Shown here: one piece after another, positions 1 through 60,598 of the stretch
Position numbering within the stretch: position 1 is the stretch's first letter
Layout: each line of letters begins with the position of its first letter
Source: Euryodendron excelsum
Taxonomy: Eukaryota; Streptophyta; Magnoliopsida; Ericales; Pentaphylacaceae
Direction of reading: 5' to 3'
NCBI GenBank assembly: GCA_033060915.1
Contig: CM065377.1
Coordinates: 60,205,183-60,269,182 of the forward strand
DNA length: 64,000 nt
Program-made: the position numbers and the translations under genes
Notes under the pieces: model-generated
Databases searched by the model: none
What the model saw: only the letters and a program-made list of their open reading frames with translations
Told to the model about the DNA's origin: nothing

Positions 1-319
1 AATCAAAGCATATGGATTGTGCTAGCATTTGTAATCAAGAAGCATTTGTATTAAAATAAGAAAATAGAAGTTTACTCCAAGTTCCTATTATCCACCTTAA
101 GCCTATAATCATCCTTTTTGAAGTCCTCTTATATTCCTTGATTTAGTGATCCTCAAGCCTTTATACATTGATTATTGACAATCCTACACAATTAAAGTAT
201 GCACAAAAGAATATGAATATATAAGCCCTTAAGAATTACTTTAGGTTCTCATTTTGTGGCTCAAAGCAATGCAAAAGTACTCGTAAGACCAAGGTGAAAG
301 ATTCTTAATTTACCTCATA

Positions 320-595
320 AGTGTAGACACCTGGGTAAAAGTGTCAACACCTGGGACAAAGTGTTGACACCTGAAAGAGATGTGTTGACACCTTTGAGCG
401 TAATGGAATGTCACATGTGTTGACTCCTGAAAGAAAGGTGTCGACCACTTATTACAGAATACAACCATCAACAGTAAAGAATGTTAAAGGTGTCGACACG
501 TGAAATTCAGATGTCGACCCCTTTTTACAGAATGCTCATGTCCAAATTCCAGGGTCAGAAGTGTTGATAACTAACAAGGGTGTCGACCCCTCACA
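320..595. repeat. Cluster of about ten GTGTCGACACC-like motifs
   Basis: About ten variants of a near-palindromic motif (GTGTNGACACCTG, centred on GTCGAC or GTTGAC) occur near 322, 341, 361, 383, 418, 438, 489, 512, 560 and 580. Many are about 20 bp apart. The motif is diverged between copies (GTAGAC, GTCAAC, GTTGAC, GTCGAC), consistent with CpG decay of one original. It probably belongs to an old LTR-retrotransposon regulatory or internal region; the family is not identified. Confidence 0.6.
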
Positions 596-1183
596 CAAGA
601 ACAATTTTCAGGCAGTTTTATGGCGCTAAATTCAAATGGGCATAACTCACTCTTTTTAATTCGGATTTTGTCCACAACCTATCATTAGAAAGGTACAGAA
701 GTCTATTTTTTAATGGCTTTGGTTTCGTAGCAAAATTCAAAGTATTGAGAGAGTTATGGTAAAAAATGTAGAAATTACCAAAATAGGGGTGCTCAATTCT
801 AACTAAAATCTTTATGTATAGTGTTCATCTAGGGTATAATCTTAGAAACATTAAATTAATGGGTGCTAAGGGTCTCACGAAAAGCTTTAATCACATAAAT
901 ATGTAGTCAATTTATAGAAAATACACTTTTAAACTTGGTCTCTAAGTCATTGCATGTTAATTTCCTAACTTCTTAGGTTCCAATTTTTAGTACTTCATCG
1001 AAGGATGATATCAAAGAGTGTGTGAACAAATTAATTACATGAATATAAACATAAGAGTGAATGGTGTACCTTGGTCCCAAGCTTGTGTGAATTCTACAAT
1101 ACATACAAGGTTTTGCAAATGTATGAACAAGAGTGTGTGAGACAGTGGATTGTCTCGTCAATATCCAGTCATTCTCTTTCTAC

Positions 1184-1215
<32 letters not shown>
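1184..1215. repeat. (TC)n microsatellite
   Basis: About 15 uninterrupted TC units lie in the upstream intron. Confidence 0.9.
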
Positions 1216-1218
<3 letters not shown>

Positions 1219-1933
1219 GTGGAATACTCTAGAGACTATGCTGTTAATAGCAAAAATCTTGCACATGAATGACTAGAGGCTAAGTGGGACAAATGTCTTA
1301 TTATGAGGCTCATGGGGTGGTGAGGTGTCAACTCCACATCCAACAAGATTATGACTTACCTTCCACTATCCCATCCCCACTTATCTAGGTCAAACATACT
1401 TAGCTTAATTAGTGTAGATTTGTGTAATTAATTGTATTTAGCCTTAATTAATCAAAATTAGAGATTTACATAGTATTCTAAAATACAATTGACGTTAAAT
1501 GGTGTTGATTAAACTCCTCAACTAATTAGTTGAATATCCCCAAGTCACACAAAACACAATTTTGGATATTTTGAGAAATCCCTAACTAATGTATACACAT
1601 AACCAAATTCACTTCAATCCCTACAATTATGAAAATACATAAAATTTGAATCATGTTTGATTAAATATATGGAATGCGTCTTAATATGTTGTAAATTAAA
1701 TGTGATGGTTTGGGGTTTTACACTAGAGTTACTGGTTTATGATGCAATATTCACTTTATGAGATTGTACATTGTTGGGGAAGGAATTTCCGCTTATCATT
1801 GGGAAAGGTTTCATTATATTAAAATATAAGAGAATATGTATGAATGAACACTGCTGGAGTAACTGTGAACAACCCCCCTCCCCCCCCTCCCTCCTTGTAT
1901 AACTCCCTCACTTATTCTATGGTCAAATTGCAG

Positions 1934-50602
<48,669 letters not shown>

Positions 50603-50860
50603 AGAGAAGTGCCTCACTGGTTCCAACATTTTGACAGTGAAGTATAAAATCCTTTCAGTTTCCCCTTCAATGATTCTATCGGCAGTTATATAGAATAAAA
50701 TGTCCGATTTTGCATTAAGTTTGGGTAGTAATGTCTGATTTGCAGGCTGCTTAAACTCATGCCTGTACTCCCGTATGGTAACTTAACATTGTTACAAACA
50801 GCTTTGTAATGATTTGTTCGAAGGTTTCAGTTAATGATGTTAAACACTCTGGACAATTAA
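50603..50860 (+). terminator. ABCC 3' UTR with AATAAA signal (approximate end)
   Basis: A canonical AATAAA lies at 50694-50699, 92 bp after the stop. Further T-rich and TTGTAA-like signals lie near 50790-50815. The cleavage site cannot be fixed by reading; the end is an estimate. Confidence 0.6.
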
Positions 50861-51187
50861 GTATAACTTGGAACTTGTGTAGACCCGCTTGAGTAGACAA
50901 ATGATGATTGAAACAAAAGCTTTTTGAAAGGTAGAAGAAGCAGATTTCCTTAGACTTCTGAACTTATGGTTGGAGAGGGAGAGAGAACTCTATTCTCTAG
51001 GTAATAACCAGAGAGCAATAGAAAGACTTGTGAATTTTTTTTTTTTTTTTGGACAGCTATCTAGGTATAACCTACAAAAAAATGCAATTTTTATGGGCAT
51101 ACCAAGACCGTTAAATACTCACACGCACACACCATTAAAGACTAATGAAATGTTGCAGGCAACATAATTTTTCATTTTTCACTAGGG

Positions 51188-51418
51188 GTTGGTGAGGTAT
51201 ATTTTGTATCAGACTTGTCGGCGCAGGTGAATACATTTGGCAGGGATGAGAAAGAAAGTGATAGGTTGGCTTCTAGGTTATATGCTGAGATCTCAAATTA
51301 TTTGGGAAAGAGAAAAAAAGTGTTATATATGTAAGTATTTGTATTTACTTGATACAATGCGTTTTAAAGTCCTGCGGGTAATGGTCTAAAATGAATAATA
51401 TTATACCGTGTGGAATGA
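51188..51418 (+). mobile_element. Degenerate TRIM fragment, third copy of the intron L-M TRIM family
   Basis: GTGTTATATATGTAAGTATT, GATACAATGCGTTTTAAAG and CCTGCGGGTAATGGTC parallel the TRIM LTR at 30793-30940, and the preceding ~90 bp parallels its internal region. It is heavily mutated, without PBS or second LTR. Confidence 0.65.
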
Positions 51419-51679
51419 GAATTTTTCTTGCCTTCATCAAAGTTGCTCCTTATGGAAACTTCACAAGGATGAGCCTAATCCGGACTCAGCCGCGATGCGC
51501 CTACCCATCATCACAGGGAGGTCTGAAATAGGCCTCATGTAGTTCAGCACAAATTGGGGTGAATTCAAGTTGGAAAACTCAGTTTCTGTGCTAAAATGGA
51601 ATTGAAGGTGCTTCAGATTTATTTAATTATACTGGAAAGTCGGGTTTCAATTGATAGACATGCCATGTCAAAAAGTTGA

Positions 51680-53529
51680 TATATATATATATACACAATA
51701 TAGAAAAGGAGGCTGTTATTGTTGAGGTTACGACAAGTAGCTCATTTTGAGTGGTTCTAAAGTATTGTTTAAAAAATAAAAAAATAAAAAATAAAAAATA
51801 AAAAATAATTATTTGATTGTCTCTTTGGCTCACTATACATGTATTGAATTGTTTTGTTGTCTATTTGATTAGTGTATATACTTATTTTTTTGGATTGATT
51901 CAATGTACTTATTATTCAATGTATTAATGGTGTTTGTGGCTCATTGTATTTTTTTATGTTCCTATTTATAGATATTAGTACATTGATTAATGCATTTATG
52001 TCTATATTTATGTTAATATATGTATTTTAAGTTCATATACTTATCCTAATTAATACATAAATATAAGATTTATTTATTGTATTTGTTTTGGTTCATGTAT
52101 GTTCATGAACATACACTACATTCATGTAAATATATAGATTACTACATATATATACACAGATTATAGAAGAATTATTATTAATATATTCATTTATTTAAAT
52201 GAAAGACACAATTGAATACAAATAGTTAGATAAATATACAATTATTTTACATAAATGGTTAGATGAGTTAAACATAAATAGTTAGATGAATACATAATTA
52301 AATTAAGTAAAATAAACTACATAAAATATTAAATAATAGATATTATTATATTTATTTTATATGTAAAATCACTACAACGAAATATAAGACCAAAATTTTT
52401 TTAAAAAACACATATTGTGCATTAATCATTGTCGTTGTGATTGTGGCAAGTGACTTTCTTTGAGTGCTTTTTTTTTTTTATACCTTTGTTTTCTAATTTA
52501 TTTATTTTATTTTTCCCATGCAAACAACACTTACAAAAACAAAAGGTTAAATCAGTACAATAAAATAAGAAATTAAAATTAAAAGACAAATCTTGTGGGT
52601 GGCTTTTTTTTATCCGTTGTTTTTTTTAATTTATTTAGGTTCACTTCCTTGTGCAAATCAATAAGTAATTATCAAAAGATATAACTTTTTTTTGACATTT
52701 TAAAATTCATTCTAAAATAAAATACATCTTTTTTTTTATTATTAAAGTTTGTAAAATTCAATTAACTATTTTCTTCGTTTTTCAACTATTACTTTAAGTA
52801 AATACAATATAAAAAATTAAAATTGTATTTACATTTAATAAGAATTTTAAAAGTCAATTGGCTATTTTTTTAATTTCCTAATCTATAACCTCAAATACAT
52901 TCTTTTTATTACTTCAACAAATATTAAAACATATGTTAAGCATGCATCATTTGGTTGTACAAAGTAAGGGCCTATATTTTTTCCAACTTTCAATACTTTG
53001 TACAACGAAACATATGTAGTTTCTGTACAAATTGAACTCTAATTTTAATACGAATTTAAAAAATTAGTTGGACTATCTTCTTAATTTCACCTTTAAATAA
53101 ACGAGTTCATGATACTTAAAAGAAATTGTTTCAATTATTTAAGTTTCGACTGCAAATATATGAGTAGTTGATAATTATTTTACTATATTAAAAATATCAT
53201 ATGTACAGTAATTGCTAATCAACCCTCTTTTTTATTACTCTCTTTATGCGAATAATTATTTTTTATTTTAAAAATAATTACATTTATGTGGTTTATATAT
53301 TTTATGAAAATTTATATTATTTTTAGAATATATAAACAGAGGTAGATAATACAGTTGAGTATACTAATATGCAATTTACTATAAGCATATCTAGGTTAGT
53401 TAAACTATATAAAACTTTAAAAAAAATGACCAAATAAATTATATTCAGTTTTTATTTAAAATAATTGTCATTAAATAATAGATTTAAAGAGGTATTACAA
53501 GCTTGTGCATCACACAGGTCTAAAACTAG
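51680..53529 (+). mobile_element. Non-autonomous Helitron F
   Basis: The 5' region ACACAATATAGAAAAGGAGG then GTTACGACAAGTAGCTCA, and the 3' hairpin region CTTGTGCATCACACAGG plus TCTAAAACTAG at 53526-53529 followed by T. It is homologous in order to Helitron B (34834-35096 plus 37622-39461). The 5' TC is obscured by an (AT)n run, so the start is approximate. No coding capacity. Confidence 0.78.
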
Positions 53530-53540
53530 TATATGTGTAT

Positions 53541-54168
53541 TGTAAGTGGGATTTTCGGGAAAGCCGTGCCGATCACTCAAACCATTATCAAAAAGCACCA
53601 ACTCATTGCAAAGAGACGGAGAAATTAGAATGGCTCGACCCTCTGTTGGCTAATCACAGTCTGACGATTAAGTTAGCAATCTTAATCGAGAATGAATTGA
53701 ATAAAAATAGTGTATGCATGAAATCAATTGTCTATACCTTGCTTCTTGGGATTTTGATATTTATAGTGTAATCGATGGAGTGTTAATCCTTGTGCCTACT
53801 TTAGGGTCATCATGACCTATCTCGTAGACCACACCATTGGTCATCAATTGATTGGACATGGGTCCAGCTTTACCATTGTGCCAGAATCTGACTGATCGGA
53901 CATGGGCATGGACGTCGCGTGGTGAGCCGGTGCTGCATTAAATGCGGGTCCTCTCCGTATTAAATGCTGAGGTTAGAGCATTAAATGCTTTGATTATTCT
54001 CGTGGGTTGGGCTCGGTGCATTTGGCTTGGGCCCAGGTCAGCACGAGGTCGGCGACGTGGGCCTGGTTGCATTATTGATTATTTAGGCTGACCCGTAGCC
54101 CAACTCCATTTACTTTAATTTTTATTAGGCCTGACCGGGAGAATTGGGCCGGAATTCTTTAACCCACA
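53541..54168 (-). repeat. Left LTR (3' LTR in element sense), 628 bp
   Basis: Plus-strand ends are TGTAAGTGGGATTTTC and TTTAACCCACA. It pairs with 58999-59624. A TTTATAG stretch lies near 53759 and GGCCCAGG-type GC-rich words near 54025. Confidence 0.88.
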
Positions 54169-54546
54169 ATTGCTTCTTAGCCCTTATGCCCTTTTTGGCT
54201 TCTCAAAGGGTCAAGGGCTACGTCGGGTCTACAGGATGCTCTTTTAGGTGCGCTTCAATTTCGGCAGTTACTTGGCCATGTGGACGGCATAGATTTAAAG
54301 CCGCAATGATGAGACCCCGAGGCATGGATGGCCGGTGTGACGATTCACTGTTACAACATGATTGCTACCGTTTCGTGCGAATGAACCGGTGACACGAGTA
54401 AGTATAAAGGAAGGTGCTCTTTTGGTGACTGACACTTGTTTACTCTGTCTTCTTGCCTGAGAGTGTCCTTCGCTAACTCCCTCCACTGCAAGTCCTTTCT
54501 ACGTTCATCTTTCTCTTGTAAAATTTTTCTTTCGAATGTTGTCCCT

Positions 54547-56700
54547 TGATGGCAGCACGTTTGGAGAGCCCGGTGGCGATTGCCGTCTTTAAGGCAAGAT
54601 ATAAGATCCCCGATCAAATTGGCTTGGAGTTGGTAGAATCTAACGATTTTCATATGGAAGAGATTGAGAAGGGAATGCCCTTCACGGTTATCGCCATCGT
54701 TGAGGGATGTCTTAGGTTTTCCTTGCATCACCTTCTTTAGAAGTTCATTGTCTGTTATAAGGTAGCACCCTCCCAACTCTCATCAAATGTATATAGAATA
54801 GTTTTGGGCTGCTTGAGCTTAATAGGCGCCTGGGTGTGAACCTGGGGTTTACCGAGCTCGACCAATACTACTTTGTAGAGTATGGGGTGAGAGCTTGAAA
54901 GTCTATCTCTGGGCCTCTGATAAAAGTAAGGAGATAGTGAAGTATCTGTCATTCTCCGAAAAGGGCGTAGATGATGTTAGGGTTGGGTATCCGGCCCTTG
55001 GGAGTTTGGCGACCTTCTTTCGGGCGAAAGACCGACGGGACGGTGCCCTAGATTTCCTCAGAAATAGGTTTGATGTAGACTTATGATTAATTTCCTCTGT
55101 CTGATTTATTTTATTTCTAACCTCATATTTGTTATTCTTACAGTCGCAAAAAAGAGGACGAGAGATGTTGCCTGGAGAGTCAATTTTGTTGATCTGAAAA
55201 ATGTCTTGGACTTTCGCGATTAAAGCAAGTTGAGAGACCTCACGCGAACTCCTCATCTATGCTACTAGTCGTTTACCGCAAAAACAGGGATCCCATTGAA
55301 CGACCTTACGACATTGGCCAAGCAGGGTGCGAAGGGGGATTTTAAAGAGATCCTTGTTGGTGTTGCCATCGAAAGGGCATACGCTGCTAGGCAAATCACC
55401 GTTGCTACTCTGCCTCCATCTAATTCTGTTGCAGAGAAGCAGCAGATTCTCAAACTTCGATTTGGTTTGAACAGCTTGGCATCAACATCAGATCCTTTAA
55501 CCGTGCTTGACCGTTGTGTTAGGCTAAGCCAGAAGGAGCGGAGGCAATACCATCCTTTAACGAAGACGACGAGATGAATCTGAAGGAGATGATGTTCGCC
55601 ATAGTGGGAAAACCGTTGAAAAAGACTGCCACAAAGGTTGCCGATCTTCCGACCATTGATTTGGAGACTTCCTTGGTCGAGGATGTGGTGCCTTTATAAA
55701 AGAAGCCGAGCACTTGGCTGCAGAAAAAGAAAGCACATGAGGCAGCCGCCGAACCGCCAGCCTCAAAGAAGGTGAAGGTCGGCTCCAAAGGTGCGGTTGA
55801 AGATCCAGTTGATGCCAAGACGATGACCATCATCTACAACATTCTTGGTCGGCGCATAACGATGATCGAATCGATGATTGATCAGGCCAAGGTGGCAATG
55901 GGTGTTATCCAAAGCGCTTTGCCAAAGAAGAATGTCTTGAAGTTGGGAAATGCCAACGATCTGAATGTTTCACGGGTGCCTTCTATGACTCTCTTCTGGT
56001 AATCAACTCTTTCTTATCCCCTCAACTCTATTTTTATTTCCTTTGGCTTCTCATTGTAACACATAGTTTTATTTTGTAGGGTTGCCTTAACTTTCTAAAG
56101 GCGATGAACCGCTTCCAGTCTCTCACTGAGCAGCACTAGCAGTTGGTCGAGGAGCTTGCTGGTTTGAAGAGAGAGTGGTTCAACGCAAACGAGGAAAGAC
56201 TGTTATAGAAAAAGAAGGCAAAGGAGGGCATGGCAGAGTTAAAGATGGTTACTGCTGACTTTGAGAAGAGGATAAAGAGGCCATTGTTTTGTTAGAAAAG
56301 AACGAAGTATAGTCTATGGAACTGTTTAAGGCCAAAGCCAAGATCGAAGCATTACAAGTTGAGGTGGCCAAGCTGAAGGCAGAGGAAGAGTTGATCATGT
56401 AGAAGGGTGCTGATCGAGCGTCCAAGGATCTTGCTATTCAAATGACGGACTTATGACGTTTGGCAGCCAAGTCCTCTGACGTGTGGAAGTTATGCCCTGA
56501 GTACTTCGACATGACAAAGAACGGCTTTGTTGACCCTCAGAAGGTGGTTGCCAATGCCAAACAGAAGAGAAAGCTTGCTTAAGAGGCCGTTGTTAAAGAG
56601 GCTAAATTTGCTGCCAAACTGCCAAAGGTCATAGACGAAATTTTTGAAGACAAATCAGTTGAACTCTCTGAAAAGTCGATGGAGACCATCAATGATAATT
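54547..56700 (+). pseudogene. Antisense additional ORF of the Tat element (putative gypsy-type transposase domain), broken
   Basis: From ATG at 54552 the plus strand reads a segment with KARYKIPDQIGLELV and a hydrophobic block, then in a shifted frame APSQLSSNVYRI. This resembles the plant 'putative gypsy type transposon' family (PF04195) often found as an extra antisense ORF in Tat elements. Later frames, 55296-55577, 55772-56002 and about 56100-56300, give Lys/Glu/Ala-rich coiled-coil-like sequence, and about 56470-56640 gives SDVWKLCPEYFDMTKNGF. Multiple stops and frame changes separate the pieces. Its function in the family is unknown. Confidence 0.68.
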
Positions 56701-56944
56701 AGTTTTTTGTACTATTTTCTTGTTTTTCTTTATGTAACCAATCGTTTCAAATTAATACAAGTCTTTTTTACTATACTGGGCTTGCTTTCAATTTTGCCAG
56801 TTTATCAAAGTTTAAAAACTTGCCCATCTGAATGAGTTAGGTGGAACCAAGTTTGGATTTTGGTTTGTGTTTGCGCATGGAGCTTTGGCCTGCTTACTTT
56901 TGTAGGACTAATTCTAGGCATTTTAATTTGATCTTTATTTTAGA

Positions 56945-57310
56945 GTTTTGGCCCTCATTGTCCGACCTGTTCATCAGGACCAAGTGTTTAAACTCGTTTT
57001 TTGTGACTTTCATTAGCAGATCTATCCAACTTGGACAAGACCAAATTCTTACACTTGGTTTTTGTGACCTTCATTGGCCGACCTGTCTATCTTGGATAGT
57101 ATCAAGTTTTTACACTTGATTTTTGTGAACTTCACTGGCTAACCTGTCCAACTTAGACATGACTAAATTTTTACACTTGGTTTTTGTAACCTTCATTGAC
57201 CGACCTGTCTATCGATAGGACCAAGTTTTTACATTTGGTTTTTATGACCTTCATTGGCCAACCTGTCCAACTTGGATATGACCAAGTTTTTACACTTAGT
57301 TTTTGTTTTT
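56945..57310. repeat. ~61-bp tandem repeat, about six units
   Basis: Units of the form GGTTTTTGTGACCTTCATTG, GCCGACCTGTCCAACTTGG, ACAAGACCAAGTTTTTACAC repeat five times from about 56995, with a poorer sixth copy before it at about 56945. Such minisatellites upstream of the 3' LTR are typical of Tat/Retand-type elements. Confidence 0.88.
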
Positions 57311-57469
57311 GTCTTCATTTAGTGCGAAGCAGTAGCATCGAACAAATAAATTTGTTTGAACGACTTCCAATTTTATTGAAGCTTCGGGCAAGACCAAACA
57401 TTGTTGAGAAGTTACATCATATGTGAGTCAATTCTACTGATAAAATTTCTTCAGGTTATTTGCGTTCTA

Positions 57470-58880
57470 AGGTCGGGGTAGTTATCTCTTATCTTCGATA
57501 GTTTCTAGTCGGTATGCCCCCATGCCGACTTGAGATGCCACTTTGTAGGGACCCTCCCAATTGGGGCCGAGCTTTTCATTTACTGGATTCTTTGTTGCCC
57601 CCAATACTTTTTGTGACACTAACTATCCTGGTAGAAAAACTCTTGGCTGAACCCGTTTGTTGTATGAACGACTTAACTGTTAATGATATCCAATCGGGCG
57701 TATCAGCTGACCTTCTCCGGAATCAGCTGGGTTACATCTTCTTCCAATCGGGGGTATTGCTCAACTCTGGACATCAACTCTTGCACAGTGAGGGTCAGTT
57801 TCTTCATTAAGGATTACCGCAAACGGTACTTCCTGGGCAAGCCAATCTTGAATTGGGTTATAGCTAGCTACTCGCTGCACTCGTCAATTTCATTCTAGGC
57901 CTCCCAGTAGCGCCTTGTGTATGCCCGTAATCCTTCTCCCTTGTTCTTTTGTAAGATAAATAGGAAATCGACCTTCTTGGGCTATAGACTGTTGACTATG
58001 AAGCGAGCAGTAAAGAGCTCAGTAAGCTGCCTCTAGTTTAACACTGACTTGGATGGCAACCTGTCAAACCATCGCAGGGCCATGTCCCCCAAGTTAGATA
58101 GGAAAATTTGGCACATCAAGGACTGGTCTCCACTCCACAGCGCCATCATTTGTGTATAATGCCGAACATGACTGACTGGATTGGCCTTTCCATCGTAGGG
58201 AGTGAACTTTGGCGGTGTGAATTTTCATGGAGGTTGGCAAGATTTAATCTCCTCCATAAATGGTGTGGATGCAATTTGGTCCAGGGCCTTTTTGATCATG
58301 TCCTATGTAGTGCGTCCTTTAGAGTGTTACTTTTTATCATCCAGCTTTTCATTGAGTCACTTTTTCCAGTCTTTCTGTTACTGACCAGCTTCTGCCCGAT
58401 CCTTGTTCTACGACGTCTGGCTCCTTCTACAGCGCCAATTTTTTCGCCTTTCGACGCAGCGTCTGGTACTAGAGGTGTAACTTCCTTTCATTTGTGTCGA
58501 ATATGTGTCTTTACTTTTGAAGTCCCTATTCCTTGTATTCTTTCCATAGCCCGGGGATCCTCTTTCGACGTGCCCATCTCTTCTGGAAATTGCTTCCCTC
58601 ATAGCTCAAACTTGAGAGGTGAGGTAGGCAATCTCATTGTCACGTTGCCAAAACTCCCGCTCAGCAGAACGAAGCGTATGGTTGCTGGGGACACATCCAC
58701 TGGAGGGCGAAGGGGCAAGATCCCGATGGTAGCTCTTGCAGAGGTTTGGCTCCCTAACGTAGCCTATGTCTCTCCACAACCCGTCTCATTCTTCCTGGTG
58801 GCTCCCAGCAAGGGACCGTATTTCCGACCTCTTCGTCCAACCTCGATGGCGATCTACCGGGGTAAATTGGCAATAAGCTG
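57470..58880 (-). pseudogene. Retrotransposon gag remnant
   Basis: On the minus strand around 58080-58200 the reading includes SHVRHYTQMMALW and SLMCQIFLSNLGDMA, matching the core of the plant retrotransposon gag family (PF03732). A continuation toward 57850 includes a YWEA...NEIDECSE region. Stops and frameshifts interrupt it. A plus-strand open frame of 257 codons at 58108-58881 is its shadow. Confidence 0.78.
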
Positions 58881-58978
58881 AATTGGAACGGTCGTGGCTG
58901 GAGGAAGTCTCACTTTCTTGCGCAATGTGGTCTACTCCTCTTCCCCTTTGGACGTTGGTACTTATGGTTATCTTAACC

Positions 58979-58996
58979 TTCCCACAGACGGTGCCA
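58979..58996 (-). other. Primer-binding site of the Tat-type element
   Basis: The minus strand reads TGGCACCGTCTGTGGGAA two bases after the LTR end CTTACA. It begins with TGG, the complement of the tRNA CCA tail. The tRNA species was not assigned. Confidence 0.7.
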
Positions 58997-58998
58997 AT

Positions 58999-59624
58999 TG
59001 TAAGTAGGATTTTCGAGAAGGCCTGGTCGATCACTCGAATTAATGTCAAAGAACACCAACTCACTACAAAGAGATGGAGAAGTTAGAATGGTTTGACTCT
59101 TTTTGAGCCGATCACACTCCGATTATTAAGTTAGCAATCTTAATCGAGAATGAATTGGATAAAAATAGTCTATGCGTGAAATCAATTGTCCATATCTTGC
59201 TTCTTGGGGCTTTGGTATTTATAGTGTAATCGATGGAATGTTAACCCTTGTTCCTACTTTAGGGTCATCATGACGTATCTCGTAGACCACACCATTCGTC
59301 GCTGACTGATCGGATATGGGTTCAACTTTACAGCCGTGCCAAAATCCGGCTGATCGGATGTGGGCATGGATGTCGCGCGGTGAGTCACTTCTGCATTAAT
59401 GCTGGTCCTCTCCATATTAAATGCTGAGGTTAGAGCATTAAATGCTCTGATTATCCTCGTGGATTGGGCTCACCGCGTTTGGCTTGGACCTAGGTCGGCA
59501 CGAGGTTTGCGATGTGGGCCTAGCTGCATTGTTGATTATTTGGACTGACCCGTAGCTAGCTCCATTTATTTTAATTTTTATTGGGCCTGACCAAGAGGAC
59601 TGGGCCGGAATTCTTTGACCCTCA
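58999..59624 (-). repeat. Right LTR (5' LTR in element sense), 626 bp
   Basis: Plus-strand ends are TGTAAGTAGGATTTTC and TTTGACCCTCA. It pairs with 53541-54168 and is followed by the TGTAT target duplication. Confidence 0.88.
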
Positions 59625-59646
59625 TGTATATATACATATTTTGTGT

Positions 59647-59647
59647 T

Positions 59648-59694
<47 letters not shown>
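59647..59694. repeat. Compound (GT)n(GA)n microsatellite
   Basis: About 9 GT units are followed directly by about 14 GA units, just outside the Tat-type element. Confidence 0.9.
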
Positions 59695-59699
<5 letters not shown>

Positions 59700-59779
59700 T
59701 TTCCTTTTATTTTTTTTGGTGCTAAAAGAAATAGAAAACAGCAAATCCAGCACTATGCTGGCCTAACAAAGATTATTCC

Positions 59780-60290
59780 TTCTAAATCAGCTAGCAGGAG
59801 GGGAATTAGCACAAGAGGGGCTATCCAGCTACATATAGTCTTCAGACATGGAGACTCCCGAATTAGCCAGAAAATCAGCACAAAAGTTCCCGCAGAGTAT
59901 GTATGAAGCTGCGACCGTATCTTTTAGCTAGTCCTCCACTATGGCTCTGAGAGTGTTATATGTATTGTTCATTAAACTGATCGCATATTAGAATATTCAA
60001 GGTGATTCCTCTTCAATTCTTCTCCCTGATAATCAAAAGGCCTCTGAAAATACCCTAGAGTTCAGCTTCTAGACTTGTAGGTTCTCCAATGTTTCCTTTA
60101 AATCTAGCTATCCAAATCCCTAGATCATTCCCTAACCTGCTATCCAAATCCCTAGATCATTGCCTAACCTGCTGGGCTAGGGGATCCTTTGGCACTGCTA
60201 TCTACATTAAGCTTTATTCTCCCATTTTTGGAGGCTTTCAACCCTTGCCAAGAAAGCATTTCTACAGGTTTATAAGTGCATCTTCCTTTC
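59780..60290 (-). pseudogene. LINE-type RNase H (RVT_3-like) remnant
   Basis: The minus strand reads, with breaks, KLNVDSSAKGSPSPAG, then FGIA...FKGNIGEPTSLEAEL and GIFRGLLI, then HTLRELLC. The pattern of a first Asp in LNVD, a Glu in SLEAEL and a downstream RE/N block is that of the RNase H domain common at the end of plant LINE ORFs. Frames are broken, and a 32-bp duplication interrupts it. Confidence 0.6.
60108..60171. repeat. 32-bp tandem duplication
   Basis: CTATCCAAATCCCTAGATCA plus TTCCCTAACCTG at 60108-60139 is repeated at 60140-60171 with one change. Confidence 0.93.
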
Positions 60291-60598
60291 AGAAATCTCA
60301 TATATAGTACTATTTTCAGTATTGATGTCCACCATCGAAGATCTCAATCATCAGCTACAAAACTAAGTGAATTCAAAGAACATGATTAAAGCAAATGATA
60401 AAGGGTTTTCAAAATTTGATTTCATATCCCGGAGATCGGAGAAATTACACTAACAAAAGAGAGTAAATTCAGTTATCACATTTAACATATTGAAGAAGTT
60501 CAGAAAATTAACCTCAAACCTCTGAACATTTACTTTTTGCTAGAACACATAAGATATTTACAATCAATACAACAAGGATAGGGTGAAAATATTTATTT

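Larger units (their letters stand above)
1..1933 (+). other. 3' part of an upstream ABCC intron, repeat-rich
   Basis: No ABCC exon was found here; the residues expected just before SMQRGDPAW are absent, so the preceding exon is outside the window. The stretch holds a motif cluster at about 320-595, a (TC)n run at 1184-1215 and AT-rich unique-looking sequence. The acceptor is a weak pyrimidine tract ending TTGCAG at 1933. The text around 600-780 reads like LTR-retrotransposon non-coding DNA, but no termini could be fixed. Confidence 0.6.
53541..59624 (-). mobile_element. Complete non-autonomous Tat-type Ty3/Gypsy (LARD-like) element
   Basis: It is flanked by a perfect 5-bp duplication TGTAT (53536-53540 and 59625-59629). 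LTRs at 53541-54168 and 58999-59624 are clearly alike but differ at many sites and a few small indels, so it is not a young insertion. The coding sense is minus: a PBS, TGGCACCGTCTGTGGGAA on the minus strand (58979-58996), sits 2 nt from the right-hand (5') LTR, followed by gag remnants. No protease, RT, RNase H or integrase is seen in the 4.8-kb interior. Next come a 61-bp tandem repeat and an opposite-strand ORF. The order LTR-gag-(pol lost)-tandem repeat-antisense ORF-LTR is that of plant Tat/Retand elements. Confidence 0.85.

Noticed and set aside
320..595. Possible CRISPR-like array (regular short motif)
   Set aside because: The motif is only about 13 bp, variable, with spacers of 7-38 bp, in a plant intron; no cas genes.
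54547..56700. Independent host gene downstream of the transporter
   Set aside because: It lies wholly between paired LTRs, is broken by stops, and resembles the antisense extra ORF of Tat elements.
58108..58881. 257-codon plus-strand open frame
   Set aside because: It is the reverse shadow of the gag remnant, whose minus-strand translation has recognisable gag motifs; the plus-strand protein has none.
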